Below, one piece after another: positions 16,413-27,137 of a DNA stretch of 60,218 nucleotides. Each line of letters starts with the position of its first letter. The stretch's first letter is position 1. The stretch comes from Rheinheimera lutimaris (GTDB lineage: Bacteria; Pseudomonadota; Gammaproteobacteria; Enterobacterales; Alteromonadaceae), in NCBI RefSeq assembly GCF_013283795.1, contig NZ_JABSOD010000021.1:1-60218 (forward strand). The letters run 5' to 3'. The position numbers and the translations under genes are program-made. Below the pieces are notes generated by a model that was given only the letters and a program-made list of their open reading frames with translations, was not told where the DNA came from and made no database searches.

Positions 16413-17654
16413 TTATACGCTGCGGTTTTGTGGTTTTGTCAGCACCAAATGTACAGCACTGGTAGCGCGTTCCATAAAGCCACCTTCGCAATAACATAAA
16501 TAAAAATGCCACAACCGGACAAAACTGTCGTCATATCCCAGCTGATGCACTTTGTCGCGGGCATGCATAAAGTTATCACACCAATCTTTCAGGGTACGGG
16601 CATAATCAAAACCAATATCCTGCAAGTGGCGTACAATGAAATCTGTTTTACGGCTTATGGCATCAGTCATCCGGCTAACCGAAGGCAGGCTGCCGCCGGG
16701 AAACACATAGCGTTTGATAAAATCCACTTCGCGCACATATTGCTGGTAACGCTGGTCAACAATAGTAATAGCCTGCAGAACCATAACGCCTTGTGGCGTT
16801 AACAAACTTGCACACTTTTCAAAATAGGTGTCCAGGTACTCTTCACCTACCGCCTCAATCATTTCGATTGATACCAGCTTGTCATACTGCCCGGTTAAAT
16901 CGCGGTAGTCATTAAACAGTAAGGTAATTTGTTGCTGCAGGCCCAGTTCTTCTATTCGGGCTTTAGCATAATCAAACTGCTGTTGCGAAATAGTGGTGGT
17001 CGTTACCTTACAGCCGTAATGCTGTGCGGCAAATATCGCCATACTGCCCCAACCGGTGCCAATTTCCAGCAGATGGTCTGTCGGCTTTAATTGCAACTTG
17101 TCGCAAATCATCTGTAGTTTATGTTGCTGAGCTTGGGCTAAATCAGCTTGCGCATGCGGATACACTGCGCTGGAATACATCATGCTGTTATCCAGAAACA
17201 ACCGGTACATGTCATTACCGAGGTCATAGTGTGCGGCGATATTTTTTCTGGCTTGTTGCTTCGAATTGCGGTTACGCCAGTTAAGCAACTTTAACAGCGG
17301 CCGACCCAAGCGGGTAATTGCCGAGTCTAACTTATCCAGTGTCGCGAGATTTAGCGCAAAAATACGAACTAATGCAGTAAGGTTGTCGCAGCGCCACCAG
17401 CCATGGGTATAGGCCTCACCGCCACCTACTGAGCCTGCCATCACCATCTTCTGATAAAACGCCGGGTCCAGCACGGTAATCACCGTTTTTAACTCCGCGT
17501 GCTCATCGCCGAAACGTAAACGCTGATTGCCTTCCACTACGGTAATATCGCCATGCTGCAGCTGACTGATAAAATCTAACGCAAACTTGCGACATAAGCG
17601 GTCAAACCAGGTTAGGTTATCAAATACCGAGGCTTCTGTAAGACTCATTGTCAT
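16413..17654 (-). CDS. cfa: Cyclopropane-fatty-acyl-phospholipid synthase
   Basis: A 413-residue SAM-dependent enzyme that adds a methylene bridge across double bonds of membrane phospholipid acyl chains. The SAM site LEIGTGWGSMAIFAA (about 197-211) and the C-terminal FYLCYCEGGF region, corresponding to the E. coli active-site cysteine segment, are visible. It is the last gene of a six-gene minus-strand operon and overlaps the DUF1365 stop by 4 bp. In Shewanella, Vibrio and related bacteria the same set accompanies the photooxidative stress response. Confidence 0.94.
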   Translation of the reverse strand: MTMSLTEASVFDNLTWFDRLCRKFALDFISQLQHGDITVVEGNQRLRFGDEHAELKTVITVLDPAFYQKMVMAGSVGGGEAYTHGWWRCDNLTALVRIFALNLATLDKLDSAITRLGRPLLKLLNWRNRNSKQQARKNIAAHYDLGNDMYRLFLDNSMMYSSAVYPHAQADLAQAQQHKLQMICDKLQLKPTDHLLEIGTGWGSMAIFAAQHYGCKVTTTTISQQQFDYAKARIEELGLQQQITLLFNDYRDLTGQYDKLVSIEMIEAVGEEYLDTYFEKCASLLTPQGVMVLQAITIVDQRYQQYVREVDFIKRYVFPGGSLPSVSRMTDAISRKTDFIVRHLQDIGFDYARTLKDWCDNFMHARDKVHQLGYDDSFVRLWHFYLCYCEGGFMERATSAVHLVLTKPQNRSV

Positions 17655-18400
17655 GCATTTTTATCCTTTGTTTTGGGGTGGGCATGAACCGGTACACCTT
17701 TAAAATACAGCTTCAGTGCATGCCAATATATTCTCAGTACAACCTGTACGTTTTGCCAGGGTTGACGGATCAGCCAACTTCGTTTCCATTTTGCCGTCAA
17801 CTCATGTCGCTGTAAGCTGATCCAGGCGCTGAAAATCTGCTTATCTGCCTGACTATTTGCAATACTGCAACGTAAATTGTCCGCAGGCGGGCTGATTTGC
17901 CAGTGATACTGCATATCAAGCGGATGAAACGGTGAGACATGAAACGCCTTGTTATGCTGATAATGCTGCTCACCAGCAACAATATGTTGTAAGTAATAGT
18001 GCCGCTCATTCCACGGTGTATTGCTGACCTCGGCCAGCAAATAACAAAAATTGTTCTGCTCATCATAGCAGTAGTACAGTGTTAACGGACTGAAATACAG
18101 ACCCCAGTTCGCCAGAGGCGTTAAGATAAACACCCGCGATGGCATTACAGTACCGCCAAGAGCAACCACTTTCTCACACACTGCAGCAAAGACGGTATCT
18201 GCACCGGCAAGATAATCTTTACGGCGAAAGCTCAGCGCGCCAAAGCGCTCATAGCTGATACCTTTGGCTGCAAGTGCGCTGTCATCCAGTGCCGCGCTGT
18301 CTAACCAGTAATACGCCAGCGAATAACTAAAACCATGCCGGCGGGGGGTTAACCGCAGGTGCCCCACCTCGCCCTGATACACGGCATGACCGGCTTGCAT
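17651..18400 (-). CDS. DUF1365 family protein
   Basis: A 249-residue protein of the DUF1365 family, with the usual N-terminal YQGEVGHLRLTPRRHGFSY and the central SPLTLYYCYD and HVSPFHPLD motifs. The family is almost always found between an FAD amine oxidase and a cfa-type enzyme, as here, and is linked to modified fatty acids (furan fatty acid or cyclopropane pathways), but its chemistry is not settled. Overlaps of 4 bp on both sides show translational coupling. Confidence 0.92.
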   Translation of the reverse strand: MQAGHAVYQGEVGHLRLTPRRHGFSYSLAYYWLDSAALDDSALAAKGISYERFGALSFRRKDYLAGADTVFAAVCEKVVALGGTVMPSRVFILTPLANWGLYFSPLTLYYCYDEQNNFCYLLAEVSNTPWNERHYYLQHIVAGEQHYQHNKAFHVSPFHPLDMQYHWQISPPADNLRCSIANSQADKQIFSAWISLQRHELTAKWKRSWLIRQPWQNVQVVLRIYWHALKLYFKGVPVHAHPKTKDKNA

Positions 18401-19656
18401 CAGTATGTAACCCCAAGCAATGCTGCTACATCTACCGCACTTTTGGCGCCATCTTCATGAAAACCGTTGTACCAGTATGCACCACAAAAGTACGTATGAT
18501 TATGGCCATTTATTTTACTGCGATGTTTTTGCGCAGCCAGGGTGTAATGGTTATACACCGGGTGATCGTACTGATACACACCCAATATTTTTGCCGGATC
18601 AATCGCTGCGGTGTTATTCAATGTAACGCAAAAGGTTACCGGCGCAGTAATACCCTGCAATAAGTTCATATTGTAGGTTAAGGTGGCACGATCGTTAACG
18701 GTAGCATCGAGATTGTAATTCCATGCAGCCCAGGCACGCCGGCGTTTGGGTAATAAGCGGGTATCGGTATGCAACACTACGTCGTTTTTCTGATAAGCAA
18801 TCCCCCCCAGCACAGCGCGCTCCTGCTCTGTCGCGTTGTCACCGAGCAAACGCAATGCCTGGTCACTATGGCAAGCCAGCACCAGCTTGTCGTAGTGCTC
18901 TGTGCGGCCGTCAGTAAAGGTTAGCGTTACGCCGCCATCGTCACGACTTATGGCGCTGATCTGTTGCTTCAGCTTAACGCTGTCTTTTCCCAGTTTCGCC
19001 TGCAAGGCTTCAACATAGCGTTTTGAGCCGCCTTTTATTACTGACCACTGCGGTCGGTCGTTAATATTCAGCAAGCCATGATTATTGAAAAAGCGCAGAA
19101 AAAACCGTACCGGAAATGCCGGCATATCTGCCAAGCCAGCAGACCAGATAGCCGCCCCCATTGGCATAAGATAGTTATCACGGATGGCAACGCCAAAATC
19201 ATGCTTCAGCAAAAAATCACCCAAGGACAGATCTAAATCGGCATCATCGGCCGCCAGCAGCCGTTTACCCAGCTTATTAAAACGCATAATGTCGCTAAGC
19301 ATAAACCAAAATGACGGCCGCAATAAATTACGGCGCTGAGCAAATAAACTGCTGAGCGTATTGCCGTTATATTCGAGGTTTTGCACGGTGTTCTTAACCG
19401 AGAAGCTCATTTCAGTGTGCTGAAAAGGCACATTGAGTTCTGCAATAAAACGATTAAATACCGGGTAAGTGCGGTCATTAAATACTATAAAACCAGTATC
19501 AATGGCATAAGTTTGCCCTGCTACTTCAACATCTACCGTTGCCGTATGGCCGCCCAGATAATCATTGGCTTCAAGCAGAGTAACATCGTGCTTTTGCTGC
19601 AATAAATACCATGCCATCATGCCCGAAATACCACCACCTACTACTGCTACCCGCAT
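18400..19656 (-). CDS. FAD-dependent amine oxidase-like oxidoreductase
   Basis: A 418-residue flavoprotein. The N-terminal VAVVGGGISGMMAWYLL is the Rossmann dinucleotide-binding motif, followed by LLEAND for the ribose and GGHT, as in phytoene desaturase/amine oxidase-like enzymes. The C-terminus has FCGAYWYNGFHEDG. The substrate is unknown; the partners DUF1365 and cfa suggest a lipid or fatty acid. The protein is cytosolic. It overlaps DUF1365 by one base in ATGA and follows the NTF2-like gene by 10 bp. Confidence 0.92.
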   Translation of the reverse strand: MRVAVVGGGISGMMAWYLLQQKHDVTLLEANDYLGGHTATVDVEVAGQTYAIDTGFIVFNDRTYPVFNRFIAELNVPFQHTEMSFSVKNTVQNLEYNGNTLSSLFAQRRNLLRPSFWFMLSDIMRFNKLGKRLLAADDADLDLSLGDFLLKHDFGVAIRDNYLMPMGAAIWSAGLADMPAFPVRFFLRFFNNHGLLNINDRPQWSVIKGGSKRYVEALQAKLGKDSVKLKQQISAISRDDGGVTLTFTDGRTEHYDKLVLACHSDQALRLLGDNATEQERAVLGGIAYQKNDVVLHTDTRLLPKRRRAWAAWNYNLDATVNDRATLTYNMNLLQGITAPVTFCVTLNNTAAIDPAKILGVYQYDHPVYNHYTLAAQKHRSKINGHNHTYFCGAYWYNGFHEDGAKSAVDVAALLGVTY

Positions 19657-19666
19657 ACTGCTTCCT

Positions 19667-20119
19667 TTATCCTGCCATACGTTGTTTAACTTTGCCGGTT
19701 AACCAGCCAAGCACCGGCAAGTGCCGGTATACCATGTCATTTAAATCATAATAATCGCGATGATAAATAATCAAACCATCCTGCCAACGCAGCACGGTAC
19801 AACCTTCAACCTCGATTATCTTGCCGTTACCGATAGCCTGATGGGCAAAGCGCATACGCCAGCTTAAAAAGCCCTGGTCCGCCTGCTCCATACACGCAGA
19901 GCCGCTGAACTCACAATGTTGCAAGCGGGCGTATGCATGCTCAAAATATTGATTTAACGCCTTACGGCCGTGAATTTCATGTACCGGGTCAATAAAGACC
20001 ACATCAGTATGGTACAAGCTGTCCAACAACTGCATATTATGGCTGGATAAACCATTATAGAAGTTAAGAAACTGCGCTATACGCGGTGCAGCTTCAATGT
20101 CCATCGCTACAGTATTCAT
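19667..20119 (-). CDS. NTF2-like (SnoaL-type) protein
   Basis: A 150-residue protein with the SnoaL/NTF2 pattern: NFYNGLS, LDSLYHTDVVFIDPVHEIHG and RDYYDLNDMVY. Such folds serve as small-molecule binding or isomerase domains, but the ligand here is unknown. In related bacteria the gene lies between phr and the amine oxidase as it does here, overlapping phr by 4 bp. Confidence 0.87.
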   Translation of the reverse strand: MNTVAMDIEAAPRIAQFLNFYNGLSSHNMQLLDSLYHTDVVFIDPVHEIHGRKALNQYFEHAYARLQHCEFSGSACMEQADQGFLSWRMRFAHQAIGNGKIIEVEGCTVLRWQDGLIIYHRDYYDLNDMVYRHLPVLGWLTGKVKQRMAG

Positions 20120-21543
20120 CCGGGTTTCTTTACCTCAGCAAAAAGGGCTAATGTCTGCTTACGTGCTACGGCATGGTCGACCACAGGCGCCGGGTAGCCT
20201 TTAACGCCCCCCAACGTATGCGGCCAGTGCAATGCTTTGCCGTGCAACTTACTCAGCTGTGGCACATACAAACGGATAAAGTCTCCTTGTGGATCAAACT
20301 TTTCACTTTGGCTTACGGGGTTAAAAATACGAAAATACGGAGCTGCATCAGTGCCGGTAGACGCGGCCCATTGCCAGCCACCGTTGTTGGCAGCAAAATC
20401 GCCGTCAATCAGCTTTGACATAAAGTAGCGCTCGCCCAATCGCCAGTCGATGTGTAAGTCTTTCACCAGAAAGCCGGCGGCGATCATACGTAACCGGTTA
20501 TGCATCCAGCCGGTTTGGTTTAGCTGTCGCATTGCCGCATCGACAATCGGGTAGCCGGTCATACCATCGCACCAGGCTTGAAACAGGCTGTTGTTGTTAC
20601 TCCAGCGGATCGCGGCAGTGTCTGCCTGAAACGGTTGATGTTTAATCAACTGCGGCCAGGCTACCAAAATATGCTTATAGAATTCGCGCCAAATAAGCTC
20701 CGACAACCAGACTTCCGCACCGCTTTTATCCTGCTGCCAGCTGTCGGCAGCTTCGAGTTGCAGCCGCGCTACACACTGAGAGGGCGACAACACCCCCAGC
20801 GCCAGATAAGCCGACAGCTTTGATGTACCGTCGATGGCAGGAAAATCGCGGGCCTGATGATAATCCTGCACCTTACTGCGGCAAAATGCCCGCATCAGAT
20901 CCAGCACTTCAGCTTCGGCTACCGGCCAGGCTGCTGAGCTGTTATCAGCGTTTTTCAGTGCCGGCAGTTGCGGCAGCACAAATTGCAGGTTGCTTGCCGG
21001 CAGTGCTTCAGGCTTTGCCAGACACTGCACGCCCTGCTCTTTTAATCTGCTTAACCAGGTACGCTTAAATGGGGTAAATACTTTATAAATATCACCTTGT
21101 TGCGTGCGTATTGTGCCAGGCGGCATAATGCATTGGGTATCAAAACGAATAAATTGACCGGCCTGTGCCACCACTAACTGCTCTACCGCAGCATCGCGCT
21201 GTTGTTCACGCAGCTCATATTCAGTTTGCACAAATACCTTTAACTGAAATTGCCGGCTTAACGAGGTAAATACACCGGTTACCTGCCGGTAACTGCTACC
21301 TTCGACAGCCAGCAGCGGAATATTTAACAGCATCATTTCGTGCTGTAACTGCATCACACGACGACGAATTAAATCTTGCTTTATCGGCGCCATGTCATGC
21401 TGTTGCCACGTTTGCGGTGTGGCAATAAACAACGCCAGCACTGCAGCACCGGTTCTGGCGGCATCTTCTGCGGCGCTGCATAGCACCGCATTATCAAAGT
21501 AACGCAAATCATTGCGTAGCCAAACTACATTTAATAGTTGCAT
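20116..21543 (-). CDS. phrB: Deoxyribodipyrimidine photo-lyase (class I CPD)
   Basis: Uses blue light to split cyclobutane pyrimidine dimers. The 475-residue protein has the N-terminal antenna-binding domain (VVWLRNDLRYFDNAVL) and the C-terminal FAD domain with WMHNRLRMIAAGFLVKDLHIDW and the ANNGGWQW stretch that lies at the flavin and dimer pocket. ATG 21543 was chosen because it matches the family start; the open frame continues 13 codons into the end of ybgA. It begins 1 bp after the ybgA stop. Confidence 0.95.
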   Translation of the reverse strand: MQLLNVVWLRNDLRYFDNAVLCSAAEDAARTGAAVLALFIATPQTWQQHDMAPIKQDLIRRRVMQLQHEMMLLNIPLLAVEGSSYRQVTGVFTSLSRQFQLKVFVQTEYELREQQRDAAVEQLVVAQAGQFIRFDTQCIMPPGTIRTQQGDIYKVFTPFKRTWLSRLKEQGVQCLAKPEALPASNLQFVLPQLPALKNADNSSAAWPVAEAEVLDLMRAFCRSKVQDYHQARDFPAIDGTSKLSAYLALGVLSPSQCVARLQLEAADSWQQDKSGAEVWLSELIWREFYKHILVAWPQLIKHQPFQADTAAIRWSNNNSLFQAWCDGMTGYPIVDAAMRQLNQTGWMHNRLRMIAAGFLVKDLHIDWRLGERYFMSKLIDGDFAANNGGWQWAASTGTDAAPYFRIFNPVSQSEKFDPQGDFIRLYVPQLSKLHGKALHWPHTLGGVKGYPAPVVDHAVARKQTLALFAEVKKPG

Positions 21544-21544
21544 A

Positions 21545-22486
21545 TCAGGCACGTAATCCCAGGTTTTCCGGATAAGGGTCAAAATAACGTTGGTTACTTA
21601 CATAGGCGTTCGGATGTTGTTTCAAATGATGCTGCAATAATGTAAGCGGTGCTAACAGCGGCACAAAGCCCTGGCGGTAGCGGTGGATCAGATCAGACAG
21701 CTCCTGCTTAGCTTCTGCCGTTAAACCGTGCTTTAAAAACCCCTGTAAATGTTGCAACACATTGGTATGCTGCTTACGGCTGGCAATGTTTTTCAACGCC
21801 TGCATCAAGTCCAGCAAATAACGCTGTTGTAACTCTGCCGGAGCAAACAACTTAGCTTGTGCTACCAGACGGCCAAGCTCGCGGTAGGCTACCGGGCTGT
21901 GGGCCATCACCAGGAATTTATAGCGGCTGTGAAACGCTACCAGTTTGCCGACAGTAAAACCATCCAGCATAGTTTGTTGATAGTCATAACAGCTGAAGAC
22001 ACGACAGATAAAGTTTTCTTTTAACGCCGGATCAAACAAACGGCCGTCTTCTTCTACCGGCAACCAGGGATAAGTCTGCATTAGCTGTCGTGTATAGAGT
22101 CCTACGCCGAGCTTACCCAGCTGCTGCCCTTTAGCATCAAACAGCCGCACCCGCTCCATACCGCAGCTGGGCGATTTGGCACAAACAATATAACCGCTAA
22201 GTTCTGCCAATTGCGGCAGTTTAGTGTCAGTGTAAGCCAGCATTGCCGCGGTATGATCAATCTTGCTGTCGTTACTTTGCACCAGATGCACTTTGTGCTC
22301 ATCATCCAATTGCAGCCTGATGGCCGGCCTTGGCGCGCTCATGCCAATGGCCATTTCCGGACATACCGGCACATACTTTACCCAAGAGGCTAACTGCTGC
22401 AGACAAAACGCCGAAGCCTTATGCCCGCCGTCGTAACGCACTTTCTCACCCAATACACAGGCACTGATCCCCAGCTTAATTGTCAT
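21545..22486 (-). CDS. ybgA: DUF523-DUF1722 protein (YbgA family)
   Basis: A 313-residue two-domain protein. Residues 1-150 are DUF523 (GISACVLGEKVRYDGGHK, and CAKSPSCGMERV with Cys residues that could bind metal). Residues 165-305 are DUF1722 (MLDGFTVGKLVAFHSRYKF). E. coli ybgA also precedes phr. The function is unknown, though association with photolyase suggests a role in the light response or repair. It is the first gene of the operon; the promoter should lie in 22487-22570, but no hexamer pair was convincing. Confidence 0.93.
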   Translation of the reverse strand: MTIKLGISACVLGEKVRYDGGHKASAFCLQQLASWVKYVPVCPEMAIGMSAPRPAIRLQLDDEHKVHLVQSNDSKIDHTAAMLAYTDTKLPQLAELSGYIVCAKSPSCGMERVRLFDAKGQQLGKLGVGLYTRQLMQTYPWLPVEEDGRLFDPALKENFICRVFSCYDYQQTMLDGFTVGKLVAFHSRYKFLVMAHSPVAYRELGRLVAQAKLFAPAELQQRYLLDLMQALKNIASRKQHTNVLQHLQGFLKHGLTAEAKQELSDLIHRYRQGFVPLLAPLTLLQHHLKQHPNAYVSNQRYFDPYPENLGLRA

Positions 22487-22575
22487 AACTTTACCGCATG
22501 AATTACGTCAGTGTTATTTACACAGCATACGCCATTTCAGATCGGAATTTTTTGCCAACACTGAACTGTTTGCAT

Positions 22576-22615
22576 AAAAAAACGGCAAGTTGCCAAAGCA
22601 ACTTGCCGTTTTTTT
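22576..22615. terminator. Bidirectional terminator downstream of ihfA
   Basis: An 18-bp perfect stem with a 4-nt loop: seven A then CGGCAAGTTGC on the left and its complement with seven T on the right. It terminates ihfA (minus strand). The minus-strand ybgA operon begins further downstream on the same strand, at 22486, so the hairpin also insulates that operon from ihfA. Confidence 0.92.
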
Positions 22616-22633
22616 ATGATTTTGACGCAAAAA

Positions 22634-22930
22634 TTACTTTTTGCCGGTGCCTACTTCAACACGGGATTTTAATTTTTGTCCGGGTCGGAAAGTTACCACA
22701 CAACGGGCAGAAATCGGTATATCTTCACCGGTTTTCGGGTTACGTCCCGGCCGCTCATTTTTAACCCGCAGGTCAAAATTGCCAAAGCCGGATAACTTTA
22801 CCTGATCACCCGCTTCTAATGCTACGCGGATTTCCTCAAAAAAAGCTTCCACTATTAATTTGGCATCGCGTTTGCTAACACCAAACTTTGTAAACAGACG
22901 TTCTGCTAAATCGGCTTTGGTAAGCGCCAT
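22634..22930 (-). CDS. ihfA: Integration host factor subunit alpha
   Basis: A 98-residue HU/IHF-family DNA-bending protein. The start [38 protein letters not shown] and [12 protein letters not shown] identify it as IHF alpha rather than HU or IHF beta. The intercalating proline is in ERPGRNP. It pairs with IhfB (not in the window) for recombination, replication and transcription. It lies 2 bp after pheT, the order conserved in gammaproteobacteria. Confidence 0.96.
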   Translation of the reverse strand: MALTKADLAERLFTKFGVSKRDAKLIVEAFFEEIRVALEAGDQVKLSGFGNFDLRVKNERPGRNPKTGEDIPISARCVVTFRPGQKLKSRVEVGTGKK

Positions 22931-22932
22931 TC

Positions 22933-25320
22933 TTAATCCCTCAACGTTGCGTTGAACTCTTCACCAAGCGCGCTAACTACTTGATTTACCAACTGTTGGA
23001 TATCTTTATCCTCCAGGGTACGCGCTATATCCTGCAGGGTCAGAGCGATGGCCAGCGATTTAAAACCCTCTGCCACACCCGTGCCTGTATATACGTCAAA
23101 CAATTTTAGGTCAACTAATTGATTTCCGCTAACTTTTTTTATAGTAGCAGCAATATCAGCAAAACGCACCTCTGATTTCACTACCACAGCTAAATCGCGC
23201 CGGTTCGCCGGATACTTCGACAGCTCCCGTGCCTGCACGATATCGCGCAAGCCAAGCGCTTCGACTTCCAACTCAAACAGATAAGCCTTACCCTTAATAC
23301 CCAGCTTACGCTCAGCCTCCGGATGCAGAGCCCCGACATAACCTACCAACTTATCGGCACGGTATACCCCGGCAGTTTGCCCGGGGTGTAAGGCACTGTG
23401 TTCTGCGCTGTTGAAACGAAAATCAGCTGTTGCTGATGTCTGCGCCAATATAGCCTCAACATCGCCTTTAATATCATAGAAGTCGGCAACACGGTTTTCC
23501 ATATTCCAGTGCTCGTTGTGCATAGAGCCAACGATAACGCCACCGAGCACCGCAACCTGACGCACGCCGCCTTCGGCAGTTGCATCGGGGATAAATTTCA
23601 AACCATACTCAAATAACCGGATGCGGCCTTGCTGCCGGTTTTGGTTGTATTGCACGGTTTGCAATAAGCCCGGCCACAAATTTAACCGCATAGCAGACAT
23701 ATCAGCTGAAATAGGATTAGGTAATACCAGTGCCTGTTGCGCCGGAAACAGTTGCTGTTGAACTTTCGGGTCAACAAAGCTGTAGGTAATGGCTTCCTGG
23801 TAACCGCGGTCTACCAATACTGTGCGCAGGCGTTGCACATTTAACTCTGCTTCGCGGAATTTACGCATTTTTAAACTGGCTTGCGGCGCCACATTGGGAA
23901 TGTTGTTGTAACCGTATACCCTGGCCACTTCCTCAATTAAATCTTCCGCTATGCTGATATCAAAGCGATACCCCGGCACAGTTACCTGCCAACCGTCGCC
24001 GGTTTCAGCAACCACCAGGCCCAAACGGCCGAAAATCGCTGTAACGTCGGCTTTGCTAATACTGATGCCTAAAATACGCGCCAGTTTAGCTTCGGTCAGG
24101 CTGATCACCGCCGCCTTTGGTAAATGTTGCTCAGATACAGCTTCAACGACCGGGCCTGCCTCACCACCACAAATTTGCAGTAAAAGCGACGTAGCACGCT
24201 CCATCGCCGTATGTTGTAGCTGCGGATCGACACCACGCTCGTAGCGGTGAGATGCATCGGTGTGCAAACCATATTGCCGTGCTTTGCCGGCTATCGCCAG
24301 CGGGGCAAAAAAAGCACTCTCAAGGAAAATATCCTTAGTTTCGCCGGTAACACCACTGTGCAAACCACCGAAAATACCGGCCATTGCCAGCGCTTTGCTG
24401 TTATCGGCAATTAGCAATGTATTGCTTTTCAGCGTGACTTCGCTCTCATCCAGCAGCACCAGGGTTTCACCTTCAGTGGCAAGACGAACATTAATCTCGC
24501 CGTCAATGCCTGCCAAATCAAATGCATGCATCGGGTGGCCCAGCTCAAGCAAAACAAAGTTGGTGATATCTACCACGGCATCTATGCTTCGCACACCACA
24601 ACGCCGCAGCTTTTCAGTTAACCACAGCGGGCTTGGCGCTTTAACATTCACATTACGCACTACCCGGCCTAAATAACGCGGACAAGCGTCCGGCGCACTT
24701 AAGGTAATCGCCTTTTTATCTGCAATTGTCGCCGCTACCGGAGTAATTTTTGGCACACACACTGCCAGCTTATTCAGTACGCCAACTTCGCGCGCCAGGC
24801 CTTTGATACCCAAACAGTCTGCGCGGTTTGGCGTCAAGTCAACCTCAATAATGCGATCGTCCAGTTGTAAATATTGACGAATATCCTGCCCTACCGGCGC
24901 ATCGTGCGGCAACTCAATGATACCGTCTGAGGCTTCTGCCATACCAAGCTCAGATAACGAGCACAACATACCGTGCGATGGCTGGCCGCGTAATTTGGCT
25001 TTTTTAATCACGAAATCGCCGGGCAGTACCGCGCCCACTGTTGCTACCGCAACTTTTAACCCCTGACGACAATTTTTTGCACCACAGACAATATCCAGCA
25101 GCTCATCACCGCCGATATTAACTTTGGTTACCTGTAATTTATCGGCATCCGGATGTTGGCCGCATTCAACCACTTCACCCACTACCACGCCGCTGAAATC
25201 GCCGGCTACGGTTTCAATACCGTCTACTTCCAAACCGGCCATCGACAGCTGTTCAGATAAGGTGTTGCTGTCAATGGCTGGGTTTACCCATTCGCGTAAC
25301 CAGGCTTCACTGAATTTCAT
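22933..25320 (-). CDS. pheT: Phenylalanyl-tRNA synthetase beta subunit
   Basis: A 795-residue protein that equals the E. coli length. The N-terminal tRNA-binding domain (about 40-150), the B3/B4 editing region and the B5 and C-terminal anticodon-binding domains are recognisable from [22 protein letters not shown] and [13 protein letters not shown]. Together with PheS it charges tRNA-Phe as an alpha2-beta2 enzyme. It follows pheS by 15 bp. Confidence 0.97.
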   Translation of the reverse strand: MKFSEAWLREWVNPAIDSNTLSEQLSMAGLEVDGIETVAGDFSGVVVGEVVECGQHPDADKLQVTKVNIGGDELLDIVCGAKNCRQGLKVAVATVGAVLPGDFVIKKAKLRGQPSHGMLCSLSELGMAEASDGIIELPHDAPVGQDIRQYLQLDDRIIEVDLTPNRADCLGIKGLAREVGVLNKLAVCVPKITPVAATIADKKAITLSAPDACPRYLGRVVRNVNVKAPSPLWLTEKLRRCGVRSIDAVVDITNFVLLELGHPMHAFDLAGIDGEINVRLATEGETLVLLDESEVTLKSNTLLIADNSKALAMAGIFGGLHSGVTGETKDIFLESAFFAPLAIAGKARQYGLHTDASHRYERGVDPQLQHTAMERATSLLLQICGGEAGPVVEAVSEQHLPKAAVISLTEAKLARILGISISKADVTAIFGRLGLVVAETGDGWQVTVPGYRFDISIAEDLIEEVARVYGYNNIPNVAPQASLKMRKFREAELNVQRLRTVLVDRGYQEAITYSFVDPKVQQQLFPAQQALVLPNPISADMSAMRLNLWPGLLQTVQYNQNRQQGRIRLFEYGLKFIPDATAEGGVRQVAVLGGVIVGSMHNEHWNMENRVADFYDIKGDVEAILAQTSATADFRFNSAEHSALHPGQTAGVYRADKLVGYVGALHPEAERKLGIKGKAYLFELEVEALGLRDIVQARELSKYPANRRDLAVVVKSEVRFADIAATIKKVSGNQLVDLKLFDVYTGTGVAEGFKSLAIALTLQDIARTLEDKDIQQLVNQVVSALGEEFNATLRD

Positions 25321-25335
25321 CTAGATTAACTCCGC

Positions 25336-26340
<1,005 letters not shown>

Positions 26341-26426
26341 TTATGTCATATCAAAGCCGGATATAATACACCAGAATACGCGCTAAACGCAGGCTATTAC
26401 GCGCTTTTTTCTGCAAACCAAACGGA

Positions 26427-27137
26427 TTAATTCAGGATTTCTTTCACGAAAGGGATGGTCAGCTTACGCTGATGCACTATAGTGGCTTTGTCGAGTTTAT
26501 CTAAAGTAGAAACAAGGGCGCGAATATCACGATCCTGGTGGTTTAATAAATAACGCGCTACCTCATCCGGCAGCTCCATGCCACGCAGCCTGGCTTTTTG
26601 TTGCAGCAATTTGTGTTTGTCATCATCAGTTAATAAACGCAATTGAAACGCTGTACAGGCTTGCAGGCGCGATACCAGGTCGGCCAGTTGCAGCCCTAAT
26701 TGCTGCGGAGCTTCATTGCCGACAATAATCAAGGCCTTACCTTGTTCAGCCATGCGGTTATACAAATCAAATACCGCTGTTTGCCAACTCAGCTCACCGG
26801 CAATGGCCTGAATATTATCCAGACATACCAGGTCAAGCTGCTCTAAATCATCCAGTAAACGTGGCGTAAGCAAGCGACAATCATCCAGGGTCAGCAACTG
26901 GCTGGTTAACCCCTGCTCCTGCGCTTGCACACAGGCGGCATACAATAAATGCGATTTACCACTGCCGCTGGCACCAAACAAATACACGGGACTTTGCTGC
27001 TGAGGCTCTGCCAGATAGGCTTTTAAGAATGCGACGGCAGCGGTTTGCCCTGCCGCATAAAAGCTGTCCAGTGTTTCATCTTCCGGCAGTGTTACCGCCA
27101 GGGTGTATTGCAAAGGTTGCATCAATGCAGACATCAC
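26427..27137 (-). CDS. hda: DnaA regulatory inactivator Hda
   Basis: A 236-residue AAA+ protein similar to DnaA domain III. With the beta clamp it stimulates ATP hydrolysis by DnaA after initiation (RIDA). The N-terminal clamp-binding segment (MQPLQYTLAV), Walker A GASGSGKSH (about 55-63) and Walker B LVCLDNIQ are visible. It overlaps the DUF2066 stop by 4 bp. Its presence is unrelated to the DnaA-box pair 19 kb away. Confidence 0.94.
   Translation of the reverse strand: MMSALMQPLQYTLAVTLPEDETLDSFYAAGQTAAVAFLKAYLAEPQQQSPVYLFGASGSGKSHLLYAACVQAQEQGLTSQLLTLDDCRLLTPRLLDDLEQLDLVCLDNIQAIAGELSWQTAVFDLYNRMAEQGKALIIVGNEAPQQLGLQLADLVSRLQACTAFQLRLLTDDDKHKLLQQKARLRGMELPDEVARYLLNHQDRDIRALVSTLDKLDKATIVHQRKLTIPFVKEILN

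Noticed and set aside
22487..22570. ECF11 (RpoE-ChrR type) promoter before ybgA
   Set aside because: A CGTATG -10-like element is present on the minus strand, but no TGATC-type -35 lies at the required distance.
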